Origin: Pseudomonadota bacterium
GTDB taxonomy: Bacteria; Pseudomonadota; Gammaproteobacteria; Steroidobacterales; JBCBZW01
NCBI GenBank assembly: GCA_039193195.1
Contig: JBCCWS010000018.1
Coordinates: forward strand, 1 to 64,000
DNA length: 64,000 bases
Direction: 5' to 3'
Both the position numbers and the translations under genes were made by a program. How positions within the stretch are numbered: position 1 is the first letter of the stretch; each line of letters opens with the position of its first letter. The notes under the pieces are model-generated. The model made no database searches. It worked only from the letters and a program-made list of their open reading frames with translations, and had not been told where the DNA came from. Shown here in pieces: positions 17,864-26,250 of this stretch.

Positions 17864-19633
17864 ATGAACCGTGACGCTGAGCTGACGCCAACGGGATTCA
17901 ACGACGAACTGCCCCTGCGGAGCGATGGCTTCGCCAACCTTGTGGAAGCACTCGACTACGCCGCTCAGGGCAAGGCCGGGTACAACTTCTATGACGGTAA
18001 GGGCGCTTTGGAACATCGCCTCACGCACGCCACCCTGCGCCAGGAAGCGCAGCTGCTGGCGCGCAAGCTGCTCGGCCTCGGCCTGCAGCGCGGTGACCGC
18101 GTCGCCATCGTGGCCGAGACTGATCCGCTGTTCATCCGCTTTTTCTTCGCTGCTCAGTACGCGGGACTGCTTCCGGTGGCGCTGCCCGCCGGCCTGCAGC
18201 TCGGGGGAGGGGAGGCGTGGGTGAGGCAGATCCGCCAGATGCTAATGTCGTGCGACGCGGCGGTGGCCGTGGCACCCGCATCGCACAGCGCGCTGCTCGA
18301 TTCCGCGTGCGAAGGTCTCGACCTAGTGCTCGCTGGCGAAGCCGATGCGTTTGACTCGCTGTCAGCAGACTACAACCTGCCATTCGAACCCTTCACGGGT
18401 GACGAACCGGCCTACCTTCAGTACACCTCGGGGAGCACTCAGTTTCCGCGCGGCGTCGAGGTGTCGCAGTCAGCGGCTCTGACGAATCTGCGAGAGATCT
18501 GCCGGTACGGCCTGAAGCTCACCAGCAGGGACCGCTTCGTCGGCTGGCTGCCCTTCTACCACGACATGGGCCTAGTCGGTTTCGTCCTAGTGCCCCTGGG
18601 CAGCCAACTTTCCGCGGACTATCTCAGCCCGCGCACCTTCGCCATGCGCCCACGCCTGTGGTTGAAGCTGCTTTCCGACAATCGCGGCACGATCTCTTCG
18701 AGCCCACCCTTCGGCTACGCGCTGGTGGCGAAGCGCCTGCGTGTCGCAGACAGCGAGCGCTACGACCTATCTGCATGGCGAGCGGCCTGCGTGGGCGCTG
18801 AGCGCGTGCCTCGTGGTCCGCTCGAGCAGTTCGCAAAGCTGCTCAAGGACGCCAACTTCGATCCGAAAGCCTTCGTCCCCTGCTACGGCATGGCCGAGTG
18901 CGCGCTCGCCGTGAGCTTCGTGCAAATGGACCATGGCGTGAGCATTGACACAGTCGACAAGGTGGAGATGACCGACCAGGGCAAGGCAACGCCCGTCGCC
19001 GCCGATCATCCCGACGACCAAACACTGGAGTTCGTTGACTGCGGCAACCTGCTGCCAAGCTACGAGCTGGCGATACGTGACGACGCCGGTAACGAACTCC
19101 CCGAGCGCACCTGCGGCCGGATCTGCCTTCGCGGCCCGTCCGTGATGACTGGCTACTTCCGCGACCCGGAGGCCACGGCCGCCGTGCTCTCGCAAGATGG
19201 TTGGCTCGACACAGGCGACATCGGCTACCGCATCGGCGAGCAGCTAGTGATCACCGCGCGGCGCAAAGATGTGATCATCATCAACGGTCGCAACATCTGG
19301 CCGCAGGACCTTGAGTACATTGCGGAGAGTTCCCCGAAGGTGCGCATGGGCAACGTGTCCGCCTTCTCAGTGAACGAGGGCGATAGTCCAGAAAAGGTGG
19401 TGATCGTGGTGGAGTCTCGCCACCAAGACGCGGAGTTGGCGGAGGAGATCGTCGAGCGCGTGCAGAAGCAGTTCGGCATTCGCGTGCACGTGGACCTCGT
19501 GCCTCCACGCACCCTGCCGCGCACCTCGTCAGGCAAGCTGTCGCGCTCGCGCGCGAAGCTCGATCACCTCGAGCGTCAGGCCAGTCACGCTCCCGTTCAC
19601 CAGGACTTTGCCACCAGCGGCAGCGTCGCCTGA
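17864..19633 (+). CDS. Fatty acyl-AMP ligase / acyl-ACP synthetase (AasR-like)
   Basis: A 589-residue adenylate-forming enzyme. The AMP-binding signature Y-T-S-G-S-T-Q-F-P-R-G-V lies near residue 187, with the H-D-M-G-L segment and the C-terminal D-T-G-D-I-G and R-K-D-V-I-I-I-N-G-R-N motifs also present. This long family (fatty acyl-AMP ligases) activates a fatty acid and loads it on an acyl carrier protein rather than CoA. The next three genes are a reductase, an ACP and an alpha-oxoamine synthase. In Caulobacter the equivalent AasR charges the dedicated ACP that feeds serine palmitoyltransferase, and the same job is inferred here. The ATG at 17864 is the best start; its ribosome site is weak and an in-frame GTG follows closely. 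Confidence 0.85.
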   Translation: MNRDAELTPTGFNDELPLRSDGFANLVEALDYAAQGKAGYNFYDGKGALEHRLTHATLRQEAQLLARKLLGLGLQRGDRVAIVAETDPLFIRFFFAAQYAGLLPVALPAGLQLGGGEAWVRQIRQMLMSCDAAVAVAPASHSALLDSACEGLDLVLAGEADAFDSLSADYNLPFEPFTGDEPAYLQYTSGSTQFPRGVEVSQSAALTNLREICRYGLKLTSRDRFVGWLPFYHDMGLVGFVLVPLGSQLSADYLSPRTFAMRPRLWLKLLSDNRGTISSSPPFGYALVAKRLRVADSERYDLSAWRAACVGAERVPRGPLEQFAKLLKDANFDPKAFVPCYGMAECALAVSFVQMDHGVSIDTVDKVEMTDQGKATPVAADHPDDQTLEFVDCGNLLPSYELAIRDDAGNELPERTCGRICLRGPSVMTGYFRDPEATAAVLSQDGWLDTGDIGYRIGEQLVITARRKDVIIINGRNIWPQDLEYIAESSPKVRMGNVSAFSVNEGDSPEKVVIVVESRHQDAELAEEIVERVQKQFGIRVHVDLVPPRTLPRTSSGKLSRSRAKLDHLERQASHAPVHQDFATSGSVA

Positions 19634-20569
19634 TTGCACATCGCACTGACCGGGGCGACCGGGTTCATCGGTCGCCGCCTGCAGCAAGCGCTGCTACATC
19701 TCCGCCATCGGCTCACCGCCCTTGTCCGCCCCGCCCAGCACCAACGACGTCCTGAGCTACTAACGGGCATAGAGCAACTTCCGTTCGATCAGCTCGACTG
19801 CGCCGCCTGGCGAGATCTGCTGGATCGTGAGGACGCGCCCGAGGCCGTGATCCTCCTGGCAGGGGCCGTGCGCGGGCGCACCTTCCAGCAGTTTGCGCGG
19901 GTCAACGAGCGACCGTTCACCGCGCTCGCCTACGCCTTGGAAGGGCTAACGGCACCGCCTCGTTTGCTGCTCATGTCCTCACTCGCGGCGACCCAACCAA
20001 GCTTATCGCCCTACGCCGCCAGCAAGCGCGCTGGTGAAGTCGCCCTGAGCGCTCGTTCTGTCACCGTGCTGCGCCCGCCCGCCGTCTACGGCCCAGGGGA
20101 CCGGGAGCTTGCCGGCCTGTTCCAGACGATCCGCCGCGGCTGGGTACCTCGTCCGGGCCCCGTCGATCAGCGCATCTGCTTCCTGCACGTGGACGACCTC
20201 GCCAACGCCGTGGTCGCCTGGCTGCAATGCGCACCGGGACAAGACGACTTGGACCAGACTTTCACCCTGCACGATGGCGCGCCCAACGGCTACTCGTGGC
20301 CAGAGATCGCCGCAGCGATTGCGCCCCACAAGCACGCCCGCATCCTGCCCGTGCCAAAGGCGTTGCTGCACGCGGTGGGGACGGCCAACCTGCTGGCCGC
20401 CACCGCTCTGCGCTACGCACCCATGCTTACCCCTGGCAAGGCTAGAGAGCTGGGTTACCCTCGCTGGCTCTGCGATAATCGCGCCTTTACCGAAGCCACC
20501 GGCTGGGAGCCGGCAGTGGATTTGGCCACTGGCACGGCGCGCCTGAGGAACGAGACGAACGATGACTGA
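19634..20569 (+). CDS. NAD-dependent epimerase/dehydratase-like reductase (CerR-like)
   Basis: A short-chain dehydrogenase of the extended type, 311 residues. The N-terminal nucleotide-binding motif T-G-A-T-G-F-I-G (residues 6-13) and the catalytic Y-A-A-S-K motif are visible. It starts with TTG immediately after the stop of the ligase gene and overlaps the ACP gene by eight bases. Caulobacter CerR, from the same family and the same gene set, reduces 3-oxo-sphinganine or 3-oxo-ceramide to the 3-hydroxy form. That reaction is inferred from the neighbours; the sequence alone only supports an extended SDR. Confidence 0.8.
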   Translation: MHIALTGATGFIGRRLQQALLHLRHRLTALVRPAQHQRRPELLTGIEQLPFDQLDCAAWRDLLDREDAPEAVILLAGAVRGRTFQQFARVNERPFTALAYALEGLTAPPRLLLMSSLAATQPSLSPYAASKRAGEVALSARSVTVLRPPAVYGPGDRELAGLFQTIRRGWVPRPGPVDQRICFLHVDDLANAVVAWLQCAPGQDDLDQTFTLHDGAPNGYSWPEIAAAIAPHKHARILPVPKALLHAVGTANLLAATALRYAPMLTPGKARELGYPRWLCDNRAFTEATGWEPAVDLATGTARLRNETNDD

Positions 20570-20798
20570 GATCGAGCAGACCCTGAGCCAGCTGCTGCAC
20601 GGCTTCCTGAGCGCGGAGCAGAAGATGATCGACGCGGCCACGCCCATCAACACCCTTGGGCTCGAGTCAGTGGTGATCATGCAGTTCGTCGCTGAGGTGG
20701 AAGATCACTTCGATATCAACATCGATCTCGATAGCTTGGCGCAGATTCATACGCTCGGCGATCTAGCGAAGGTCGTCGTGGCGCAGGGGGACGTATGA
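20562..20798 (+). CDS. Dedicated acyl carrier protein
   Basis: A small acidic protein of 78 residues with four-helix ACP character. The phosphopantetheine site is L-G-L-E-S, so Ser36 should carry the prosthetic group; the usual D-S-L is E-S-V here. The segment after the site, I-M-Q-F-V-A-E-V-E-D-H-F, matches helix II of carrier proteins. It overlaps the genes on both sides (ATG within the reductase end, ATGA with the synthase), so it is translated with them. It probably presents the acyl chain to the serine palmitoyltransferase-like enzyme. Confidence 0.85.
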   Translation: MTEIEQTLSQLLHGFLSAEQKMIDAATPINTLGLESVVIMQFVAEVEDHFDINIDLDSLAQIHTLGDLAKVVVAQGDV

Positions 20799-21985
20799 GC
20801 CTATTGGAAAAGTTCGCCCAGCCGCGCGCAAAGCGCGACGCCCTGGCGAAGACGCCCATCAACCCAGTGGCGGTGCCCATCGAGCGGGCGATCGACGCGA
20901 CCACCGCGCAGATCGATGGCCGCGAAGTCATCATGGCCGGCACCAACAACTACCTAGGACTTACCTTCGAGCAAGAGTGCATCCAGGCAGGGCAACAGGC
21001 CCTGGCGGAATTCGGCACGGGCACCACTGGTTCGCGTGTGGCAAATGGCAACTACACCGATCACGAAGCACTCGAGGCTGACTTAGCAGAATTCTTCGGC
21101 TACCCCTACTCCATGCTCTTTTCGACGGGCTACAGCGCCAATCTCGGCACCATCGCTGCACTCCTTGGACCAGGTGACTGCGTCATGCTCGACGCCGACG
21201 CTCATGCGAGCTTGTACGATGCGTGTCGGCTGTCCGGTGCGGATGTCTTTCGCTTTCGCCACAACGACCCCATCGATCTAGATAAGCGCCTGCGCCGCTT
21301 AGGCGAGCGCGCCAAACGCACCTTAGTGGCCATAGAAGGACTGTACTCAATCCTTGGCGACTACCCCGCTCTCGAGCCCTTCTGCGACGTCTGTGAGCGC
21401 TACGGCGCCTTACTGCTTGTAGACGAGGCGCACTCGCTCGGCACGATGGGAGCTCATGGAAGGGGCTTGGCGGAGGCGGATGGCGTTCTCGATCGGGTCG
21501 ACTTTCTCGTCGGCACCTTCTCCAAGAGCCTCGGCGCCACGGGCGGCTTTTGCGTGAGCCGCCACGAGGAGCTTTCCCTGTTTCGCTACACCTCGAGGCC
21601 CTTCATCTTCACCGCCTCTCCCTGCCCCTCCGTGGTGGCGAGTACGCGTGCCGCCCTGCGGCTCCTGCGCTCCCAGCCGGAGCGCCGCGAACGGCTCTGG
21701 CAGCATGCTCACGGCCTATATGAGAGATTCACGGCGCTTGGCCTGACGCTCGGGCCACAGCCCTCACCAGTAGTCGCCGTACGCTGCCCGAGCGCGGAAG
21801 CTGCCCTGGGTGTTTGGCAGCGACTGCTCGAACACGGGGTATACACCAACCTCATCGTGCCCCCCGCCTCACCCGATGGTTCCAGTCTGATCCGCTGCAG
21901 CGTGAGCGCGGCACACACTCACGCCCAAGTGGAAGCGATCAAGTCCGCGATGGCCGCGGCCACGGCAGACCTCATCGCCGCCTAG
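20795..21985 (+). CDS. spt: Serine palmitoyltransferase-like alpha-oxoamine synthase
   Basis: A PLP enzyme of 396 residues from the KBL/BioF/HemA/SPT family. His137 (D-A-H-A-S) would stack on the cofactor, D210-E-A-H-S holds the pyridine nitrogen Asp, and Lys244 in G-T-F-S-K-S-L-G should form the Schiff base. The family condenses an amino acid with an acyl thioester. The partners (acyl-ACP synthetase, ACP, CerR-like reductase and a ceramide synthase-like gene nearby) argue for serine plus acyl-ACP giving 3-oxo-sphinganine, not biotin or threonine metabolism. It is the last gene of a four-gene coupled operon. Confidence 0.82.
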   Translation: MSLLEKFAQPRAKRDALAKTPINPVAVPIERAIDATTAQIDGREVIMAGTNNYLGLTFEQECIQAGQQALAEFGTGTTGSRVANGNYTDHEALEADLAEFFGYPYSMLFSTGYSANLGTIAALLGPGDCVMLDADAHASLYDACRLSGADVFRFRHNDPIDLDKRLRRLGERAKRTLVAIEGLYSILGDYPALEPFCDVCERYGALLLVDEAHSLGTMGAHGRGLAEADGVLDRVDFLVGTFSKSLGATGGFCVSRHEELSLFRYTSRPFIFTASPCPSVVASTRAALRLLRSQPERRERLWQHAHGLYERFTALGLTLGPQPSPVVAVRCPSAEAALGVWQRLLEHGVYTNLIVPPASPDGSSLIRCSVSAAHTHAQVEAIKSAMAAATADLIAA

Positions 21986-21993
21986 ACCCTTGG

Positions 21994-22962
21994 TCAGCGA
22001 AAGGCGCCGAGGCGATAGAGACGCCAGAACAGAGGCCAGGCGAACAACAGCGGCCAGCGGCGCTGCAAGGGCGTGGGCTCCACGTATATGCCGGAGTGGC
22101 GCTCGATCTTCCACAACAAGTACTCGAAGCCGTCGTTGAAGGTGAACGCTGCCTTGAGCAATCGGGCAACGCTCAAGGCCTTGCCCCACAGCCTGCGCGC
22201 GGGCCACCGCCAGCCACCTGGTGACGCGGCGAGCGGCCAAGAGGACCGGTTCCCTTCCACTCGCGGCTGCTCTGCGCTCCACGCTTGCGCGAGCTGCACG
22301 AAGTACGCGTGATCGCGCTCCACCAACTGTCCAGCGCGCAGCCCGCTCTCGGCGCGCAGCTCACACCGATAGGTCTGGGATAGAGCGTGCTGCCATAGGG
22401 CCTGCGGCGTTGGCGCACAGTGCGGCATGCCTCGCTGTGCTTCCGTGAGCATTCGCCTGACGGCATTGGCGAGACACACTACTAGGCGCGTCGCCGTGCC
22501 CGCGTCGGCCACGTAGAGTACCTGGCAGGGCTGCGCGAAACGAGCCCAAAAATAGGAGTGAAAGTCCTCTCGCAGATGGCGCTCGAAGGCCGCGAGGGGC
22601 ACCAGAGCGTACTTGCAACGGGCGCCGGTCGCCACGCCGAGTTGGTACACATTCGGCGCGAGTATGCGGTTCGCGAAGCGCTGCCAGTGCGGCAAGGCTG
22701 CGGTAGGCACGGGGCCCTCCGTCAGCACGTAGAGATCGATTAACGTATCGCGCTCGCCTCGCGTGTAGGAGCCGTACAGGAGCACTGCCCGAAGGCTGTC
22801 ACCGTAGCGGACACGCAGCGCCGCGAACAGGGTACCCAGATCTTCATCCTGCTCCAGCAGCGCCATCGAGCCGACTGCCCCCTCTGCCAGGCCGATCCTA
22901 GCACCTATGAGATTCGCTAGCTCAAATGAGGGTACCGAGTCAGTGGGCGGAGGGAGCGCCAT
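21994..22962 (-). CDS. Degenerate nucleotidyltransferase-like protein
   Basis: The 322-residue protein contains a minimal nucleotidyltransferase-like motif, G64-S-Y-T-R-G-E followed by L74-I-D76-L. In active members this is G-S-x-A-R-G...S-D-x-D-L, so the first metal-binding Asp is Leu here. The rest is a helical region rich in Trp and Arg with no recognised domain, ending in a hydrophobic stretch (PLLFAWPLFWRLY) that may contact membrane. It converges tail to tail with the spt operon and its start overlaps the end of the CDP-alcohol phosphotransferase gene by 23 bases, which ties it to lipid headgroup metabolism. The function is unknown. Confidence 0.65.
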   Translation of the reverse strand: MALPPPTDSVPSFELANLIGARIGLAEGAVGSMALLEQDEDLGTLFAALRVRYGDSLRAVLLYGSYTRGERDTLIDLYVLTEGPVPTAALPHWQRFANRILAPNVYQLGVATGARCKYALVPLAAFERHLREDFHSYFWARFAQPCQVLYVADAGTATRLVVCLANAVRRMLTEAQRGMPHCAPTPQALWQHALSQTYRCELRAESGLRAGQLVERDHAYFVQLAQAWSAEQPRVEGNRSSWPLAASPGGWRWPARRLWGKALSVARLLKAAFTFNDGFEYLLWKIERHSGIYVEPTPLQRRWPLLFAWPLFWRLYRLGAFR

Positions 22963-24166
22963 CAGCCTGCTGCGCGCTCCCGTAGGCAGAACGCGTCCCT
23001 GAGAAACGACGGAAGGCCTGGGGATGGGTCGAGCGCGCCTGCGCCGGATCCATCAACCAGGAGCGGACAGGACCCTCGCGCCAGCGCCACCACGCTGCCT
23101 GGAGCAGCCTCAGGAACAACAGCGCCGTGCTGACGAGGGTCCATAGGACCACGGCGTAGAAGCCCCAGTCCGGCCGCTGCGCAAGCACGGAAGCGCTCAG
23201 CAGGATCAGACTTGGGTTGCGCCGGGCGGTGACCAGTCGGTTGTACGCATCAAATGGTCGCCAGGCAAATAGAGAGCATTCCCCGAGGATGTCGAACAGC
23301 CCCTCGGCGATCCGACCGCCCACGTAGCCGAGGAGCACCCACAGACTCCAGGTGGCGAGCGAGACACCCCACAGCGGCTCCGCCCCCCCACCGGCTAGGG
23401 ACACCCCCCAGAAGACGTACCAGAACGGCGGATGGAGGATGTCCATTCCATGATCCAACGCATGTCCGAGCTTGGACGACTGAACGGTCACCCGTGCGAG
23501 CTTGCCGTCCACTGTGTCCAGGAAGGTCATGATCCAGCCGCTCACGAGGCCGAGGACGTACTGCCCCTGGTAGAACCACCAACAGCTCGCCAACATCAAC
23601 GCGAAGCCCGTCAGCGTGACCATGTTCGGCGTGATGCCTAACCTCGCGCACCACCCCACCACCACACGGGCTGGACGCGGCCACCACCACTTGGTGACCA
23701 GATCCGTGATGCCCTTGTAGGAGTTGCCGTAGAGCACGCTCTCCAAGCGCTCCTGAGAGGAGGCGTCGACCCTCGCCAATAGGGGGGGCTCGGCCTTGCG
23801 AAGCATGCCGTCGAAGGCATTGAGATCGCCCGCCTCGAGCACCCTCAGCCCCTGGGGCTGCTGCTCGACCAGCGCCGCGCGGCCACGGGGCGCATCATCA
23901 CCCGCGACCAGCGCGGCTGCGAGGCCTCCGTCGTCACTCGCCCGTAGCGCATGGCCTGGCCCGGCCTCGTGAAGACCCTCGAGCGTGCGCAGCTCAAACA
24001 GATACCCCGCGTGTACTACGAGCAGTGGATGCTCTAGTGGCGACTGTGGCAGTCCCTCGAGCAATTCGAAGGCGGTGAATTGCCGCAGCTGACGCGCCAC
24101 ACGGGTGGTCGCTTCCAGGCCCCAAAGCGGCACCGCCGCCCGGCCGACTATGTGCACGTAGATCAC
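22940..24166 (-). CDS. CDP-alcohol phosphotransferase with N-terminal extension
   Basis: About 408 residues. The C-terminal half is a CDP-alcohol phosphatidyltransferase: D-T-V-D-G-K-L-A-R, eight residues, then G-H-A-L-D-H-G-M-D matches the D-x2-D-G-x2-A-R-x8-G-x3-D-x3-D metal and CMP site exactly, with several membrane helices around it. The N-terminal 190 residues recall the nucleotidyltransferase half of bifunctional IPCT-DIPPS proteins but lack the G-x-G-x-R loop, so they look degenerate. Such enzymes transfer a phospho-alcohol from a CDP-alcohol. The acceptor or donor could be a ceramide species, from context. The start is uncertain: GTG at 24166 avoids overlap with the divergent gene, but the frame is open to 24331. 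Confidence 0.8.
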   Translation of the reverse strand: MIYVHIVGRAAVPLWGLEATTRVARQLRQFTAFELLEGLPQSPLEHPLLVVHAGYLFELRTLEGLHEAGPGHALRASDDGGLAAALVAGDDAPRGRAALVEQQPQGLRVLEAGDLNAFDGMLRKAEPPLLARVDASSQERLESVLYGNSYKGITDLVTKWWWPRPARVVVGWCARLGITPNMVTLTGFALMLASCWWFYQGQYVLGLVSGWIMTFLDTVDGKLARVTVQSSKLGHALDHGMDILHPPFWYVFWGVSLAGGGAEPLWGVSLATWSLWVLLGYVGGRIAEGLFDILGECSLFAWRPFDAYNRLVTARRNPSLILLSASVLAQRPDWGFYAVVLWTLVSTALLFLRLLQAAWWRWREGPVRSWLMDPAQARSTHPQAFRRFSGTRSAYGSAQQADGAPSAH

Positions 24167-24251
24167 AGTGTTATCGTTCGCTTTAATTGCGCTTCGCTGG
24201 CGTTCGTACCTGACTCGAAGCAAACGCCCAAGTATAACGCGTCCCCTGCCC

Positions 24252-25142
24252 ATGCCCTTCACGCTCGCCCATCTAAGCGACACGCACACCACGGACCTTC
24301 GCGGCGTGCGTCCCGCCCAGCTGCTCGGCAAGCGCCTGCTCGGCTATCTGTCCTGGCGGCGTCGGCGGCGCTACGAGCACAGCACGCGCATGCTAGAGGC
24401 CAGCGCTGACGCCGCCCTTGCGCATACCCCTGATGCGATGGTAATTAGCGGCGATCTGCTGCACATCGGCCTAGCCGAGGAGATGCGACAGATCCGCGGC
24501 TGGCTCGAGTCTCTACGGGCAAAGCTGCCCGTGTTTTTGGTGCCCGGCAATCACGACCTGTACCGCGCCGATTCCGTGGCCTGGTGGCAGCGCGAGCTAG
24601 GTGACCTAGATCTCTTCGGCGCGCCGCTTACGGATGCCCCTTGGCCCCGAACGCTGCTACTTGCCGGTGCCCGCCTGATCGGCCTCAACAGCGCCTACGC
24701 GGCGCCCCTGACTCGGGCAGATGGGTACCTCGGCGCCGAACAGCTCGAGGCCCTGCGCATGGCCTTGGCCGAGCCTTGCGATGCACCGACGGTGCTAGTT
24801 GTTCACCATCCTGCAGACTCATCGCTGTGCGCCGCGCGCAAGGCCCTGCGCGATGCCGCCGCGCTCGCCGAACTCCTGCACGAGCACCCGCCAGCGCTGC
24901 TGCTCCACGGCCACCTGCACAAGCCGCTCGCCTACCGCGTGGGCACCGTACCATGCTTCTGTGCGCCGTCCGCCTCGAGCGAGCATGAGCATCATCGTGC
25001 AGGTTTTCACCTGTTCCGCTTACCCCCAGACCCGGCCGCTCCTGTGGACGCCAGACTGTACCTAGCGGATGCGGCATGCGCGCCCTGTGGCTTCACCTCT
25101 CAGACCCGCTCGATCGGCAGCCCGTCGACCGTCCCAGTCTAA
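24252..25142 (+). CDS. Calcineurin-like metallophosphoesterase
   Basis: The 296-residue protein shows the complete two-metal phosphoesterase motif set: L-S-D-T-H near the start, S-G-D-L-L, P-G-N-H-D, V-V-H-H-P and H-G-H-L-H. It probably removes a phosphate or cleaves a phosphodiester. It is the only plus-strand gene among the headgroup genes and is divergent from the CDP-alcohol phosphotransferase across about 85 bases. By analogy with bacterial inositol-lipid pathways, it could dephosphorylate a phospho-headgroup intermediate; this is inference. The ATG at 24252 is chosen because D-T-H then falls at the usual distance from the start. No signal peptide is seen. Confidence 0.82.
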   Translation: MPFTLAHLSDTHTTDLRGVRPAQLLGKRLLGYLSWRRRRRYEHSTRMLEASADAALAHTPDAMVISGDLLHIGLAEEMRQIRGWLESLRAKLPVFLVPGNHDLYRADSVAWWQRELGDLDLFGAPLTDAPWPRTLLLAGARLIGLNSAYAAPLTRADGYLGAEQLEALRMALAEPCDAPTVLVVHHPADSSLCAARKALRDAAALAELLHEHPPALLLHGHLHKPLAYRVGTVPCFCAPSASSEHEHHRAGFHLFRLPPDPAAPVDARLYLADAACAPCGFTSQTRSIGSPSTVPV

Positions 25143-25164
25143 CCGAACATTCCTAACGTCTTCG

Positions 25165-26250
25165 CTAGTGTTCGCTCAAGCGCCAAAGCCACACGCCCAG
25201 CAACATCAGAATGATCATCTCTGGCGCGAGGGATAGGAGCACCGGGTGCAAACGGTAAATCACCGCCAGGTGCACGCTCACTTGCTCCACGAGGTAGAAG
25301 GCAACACCGGCGATCACACCAAAGGTCACGCGCTCGCCGATCGGTAACACGCGCGTGTTGCCGAAGACGAAGGGCAGTGCCAGCAGCATCATGGCGAGGG
25401 CCGCCAAGGGCAGACTCAGCCGCTGCCACAGCAACACGCGTAAACCGTGTACATCGAGGGCGTTAGCGCGTGCGTGGGCGATCCGCGCGGCGAGATCGTA
25501 GAGGCCGAGGGACGCGGCCGGCGCACTCAGGGTGTCAAGGCCACCGATGGGGAGGTCTACGGCGCGTGCCTCACCGACCACGCGTCGATCTGCCGCAGGC
25601 TGGCCCTGCGCCACAGCGAGCACACGCACATCTTGCAGCTGCCACTGCTGGCGATCGATTACGCGCGCCGAGGCCGCCTGACGCACGCTCACCAATGAAT
25701 CATCCTCGAACGCGTAGATCTCCACGTCCTGCAACAGCCCCCCGTTGCGTTTACCGTCAACGCGAATGATCTGTTGGCGACTGCGGGTCCAGAAGTCTGC
25801 CTCGGGGTCCGGGGAGTCGGCCGCAGCCTGCACCCCTCCCACGTCCGCTTTCTCGCGCAGACGCTGGGCCTCGCGTTCCGCCGCGGGAACGATGAACTGG
25901 GCCGCCAGCAGCAGCACGACACCGACTGCCAGCGCCGTCAGAATGGGGCCTCGCATAAGTTGCAGTGGGGACCGACCAATCGCCCGCGCTGCGGTGAGTT
26001 CGCTATGACCTGCAAGCCCTCCGATACCGATCAGGGCACCCAGCAACAGCATCACCGGCAGTAGATCGAGCAGACGATTCGGCAAGGTCAGACTAATGAC
26101 CACCAGCGCATCGGTGGCGCTATAGAGCCCCTTGCCTACGTCCTCGAGCTCCTCCGCCAAGGCGAGGAAGCTGAACAGGGCAAGGAGCATCAAGGTCACC
26201 GGCAGCAGGGCCTTGATCATGCTGGTCACTAGGTAGATGTTCAGCCGCAC
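25165..26250 (-). CDS. LptG/LptF-family permease (second of pair)
   Basis: An inner-membrane permease of the YjgP/YjgQ (LptF/LptG) family, 361 residues. It has an N-terminal helix set, the conserved early region with A-L-I-G-I-G-G-L-A-x-x-S-E-L-x-A-x-R-A-x-G, a periplasmic beta-jellyroll middle domain and C-terminal helices. It starts with GTG overlapping the stop of the previous gene by one base. LptF/LptG with LptB extract lipopolysaccharide and pass it to LptC/LptA. No LptB, LptC or LptA gene is present here, nor the pepA gene often found next to lptFG. It lies among sphingolipid genes, so it may be either the housekeeping pair or a paralogue for another lipid. Confidence 0.85.
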   Translation of the reverse strand: MRLNIYLVTSMIKALLPVTLMLLALFSFLALAEELEDVGKGLYSATDALVVISLTLPNRLLDLLPVMLLLGALIGIGGLAGHSELTAARAIGRSPLQLMRGPILTALAVGVVLLLAAQFIVPAAEREAQRLREKADVGGVQAAADSPDPEADFWTRSRQQIIRVDGKRNGGLLQDVEIYAFEDDSLVSVRQAASARVIDRQQWQLQDVRVLAVAQGQPAADRRVVGEARAVDLPIGGLDTLSAPAASLGLYDLAARIAHARANALDVHGLRVLLWQRLSLPLAALAMMLLALPFVFGNTRVLPIGERVTFGVIAGVAFYLVEQVSVHLAVIYRLHPVLLSLAPEMIILMLLGVWLWRLSEH

